Source: Candidatus Bathyarchaeota archaeon (GTDB taxonomy: Archaea; Thermoproteota; Bathyarchaeia; Bathyarchaeales; DTEX01). From it: a DNA stretch of 15,034 nt. Shown in pieces: positions 14,672 to 15,034 of this stretch. The stretch spans positions 1 to 15,034 of the forward strand of contig JAGGZB010000127.1 in NCBI GenBank assembly GCA_021162225.1, written 5' to 3'. The position numbers were made by a program, and so were the translations under genes. Under the pieces are notes generated by a model, which did not search any database, was not told the origin of the DNA, and saw only the letters and a list, made by a program, of their open reading frames with translations. Position 1 is the stretch's first letter. Every line of letters starts with the position of its first letter.

Positions 14672-15034
14672 TTGAACTCGTTTGTAACTCTCGCCTCAGA
14701 AATACTTAAAAAGTCACGTATCAAAGAAGGCGATAAAATCCTCATACTCTCCTGCCCTGGATTCAAAGATAAAAGACCTGGAAAAGTTAGAGTTCCACCG
14801 CCGGGTTATGTCGCATCTCTCAGACTGGCCGCCGAGTATCTAGGAGCAAAATGCACAGTCATCGGGGTTACGGACGCCGACTTCTTCGGCACCGGAGTAA
14901 GCCTTGAAGAGTATTCTCCAGGCATAAGCGAAATGATGAAGAAAAGCGATCTACTAGTAAACTTCCCCATCTTCTCAAAGGAGTTAATGGAAGCTTTAAA
15001 ATCCGGAGCCCGAGCCATAACGATACATCAAGAC
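14672..15034 (+). CDS. M29 aminopeptidase-like protein (leucyl aminopeptidase / NicX-like), N-terminal part
   Basis: The first 121 codons of a gene that runs off the right edge. The start is TTG 14672, with GAGGG (14659-14663) 8 nt upstream; no in-frame ATG precedes the first strand. The pattern is an N-terminal helix (TLASEILKKSRIKEGDKILILSC), a strand-helix unit (SLRLAAEYLGAKCTVIGV), then SEMMKKSDLLVNFPIFSKELMEALKSGARAITIHQD. This matches the N-terminal alpha/beta domain of the M29/aminopeptidase-T family and its 2,5-dihydroxypyridine dioxygenase (NicX)-like relatives. The metal ligands lie in the missing C-terminal part, so aminopeptidase and ring-cleaving functions cannot be separated. 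A peptidase next to OPT-like transporters would suit peptide use, but it has its own promoter. Confidence 0.62.
   Translation, partial: MNSFVTLASEILKKSRIKEGDKILILSCPGFKDKRPGKVRVPPPGYVASLRLAAEYLGAKCTVIGVTDADFFGTGVSLEEYSPGISEMMKKSDLLVNFPIFSKELMEALKSGARAITIHQD

Noticed and set aside
1..15034. tRNA, rRNA, CRISPR array, insertion sequence or integrase
   Set aside because: No regularly spaced repeats, cloverleaf-like segments, transposase motifs or terminal repeats were seen. All intergenic gaps are under about 120 bases.

Overview
The window reads as a stretch of archaeal chromosome, probably from an uncultured Thermoproteota or Bathyarchaeia-like lineage. The evidence is indirect. All ten genes lie on the + strand, spacing is tight, Shine-Dalgarno motifs (GAGGTG, GGAGGA, AGGTGA) are strong, three of the nine visible starts are TTG, and intergenic gaps carry TATA boxes with purine-rich BRE elements and T-runs in place of bacterial -35/-10 boxes. 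The gene families (OPT-like membrane proteins, M28-FtsX chimeras, TIM-barrel amidohydrolases) also suit this group. No RNA gene, CRISPR array, insertion sequence or plasmid function was found, and no gene-free stretch exceeds about 120 bases.

Region A (1-4423) is metabolic. It holds the 3' end of an amidohydrolase, a large protein joining a glutamine-amidotransferase-like fold to a variant NodB/polysaccharide-deacetylase domain, a DegT/DnrJ/EryC1/StrS PLP aminotransferase and a second, complete amidohydrolase. The set suggests sugar, amino-sugar or small carboxylate metabolism; the substrate is unknown.

Region B (4424-13707) is the striking part. After an operator-like palindrome and a TATA/BRE promoter come four genes: an OPT-like multispanning protein, a small soluble unknown, a 1532-residue exported and membrane protein, and a second OPT-like protein starting 2 nt after the previous stop. 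The giant protein joins an M28 peptidase-like ectodomain, a carboxypeptidase-regulatory-like beta sandwich, a three-helix membrane segment, an FtsX/MacB-type permease and a C-terminal soluble domain. The M28 part appears catalytically dead: the Zn ligands and the catalytic Glu are replaced by S272, L319, T320 and G465. No ABC ATPase is encoded nearby. I infer a peptide- or glycopeptide-binding receptor/transporter assembly in which the M28 fold binds rather than cuts and the flanking OPT-like proteins move substrate.

Region C (13708-15034) has two genes that look independently transcribed: a xylose-isomerase-like TIM-barrel sugar-phosphate isomerase/epimerase, and the 5' part of an M29 aminopeptidase-like gene that runs off the window.

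The 1532-residue gene also contains unusually good inverted repeats (15-bp arms at 9085-9124, 11-bp arms at 10426-10451) and a clear change in codon style between its first and second halves.
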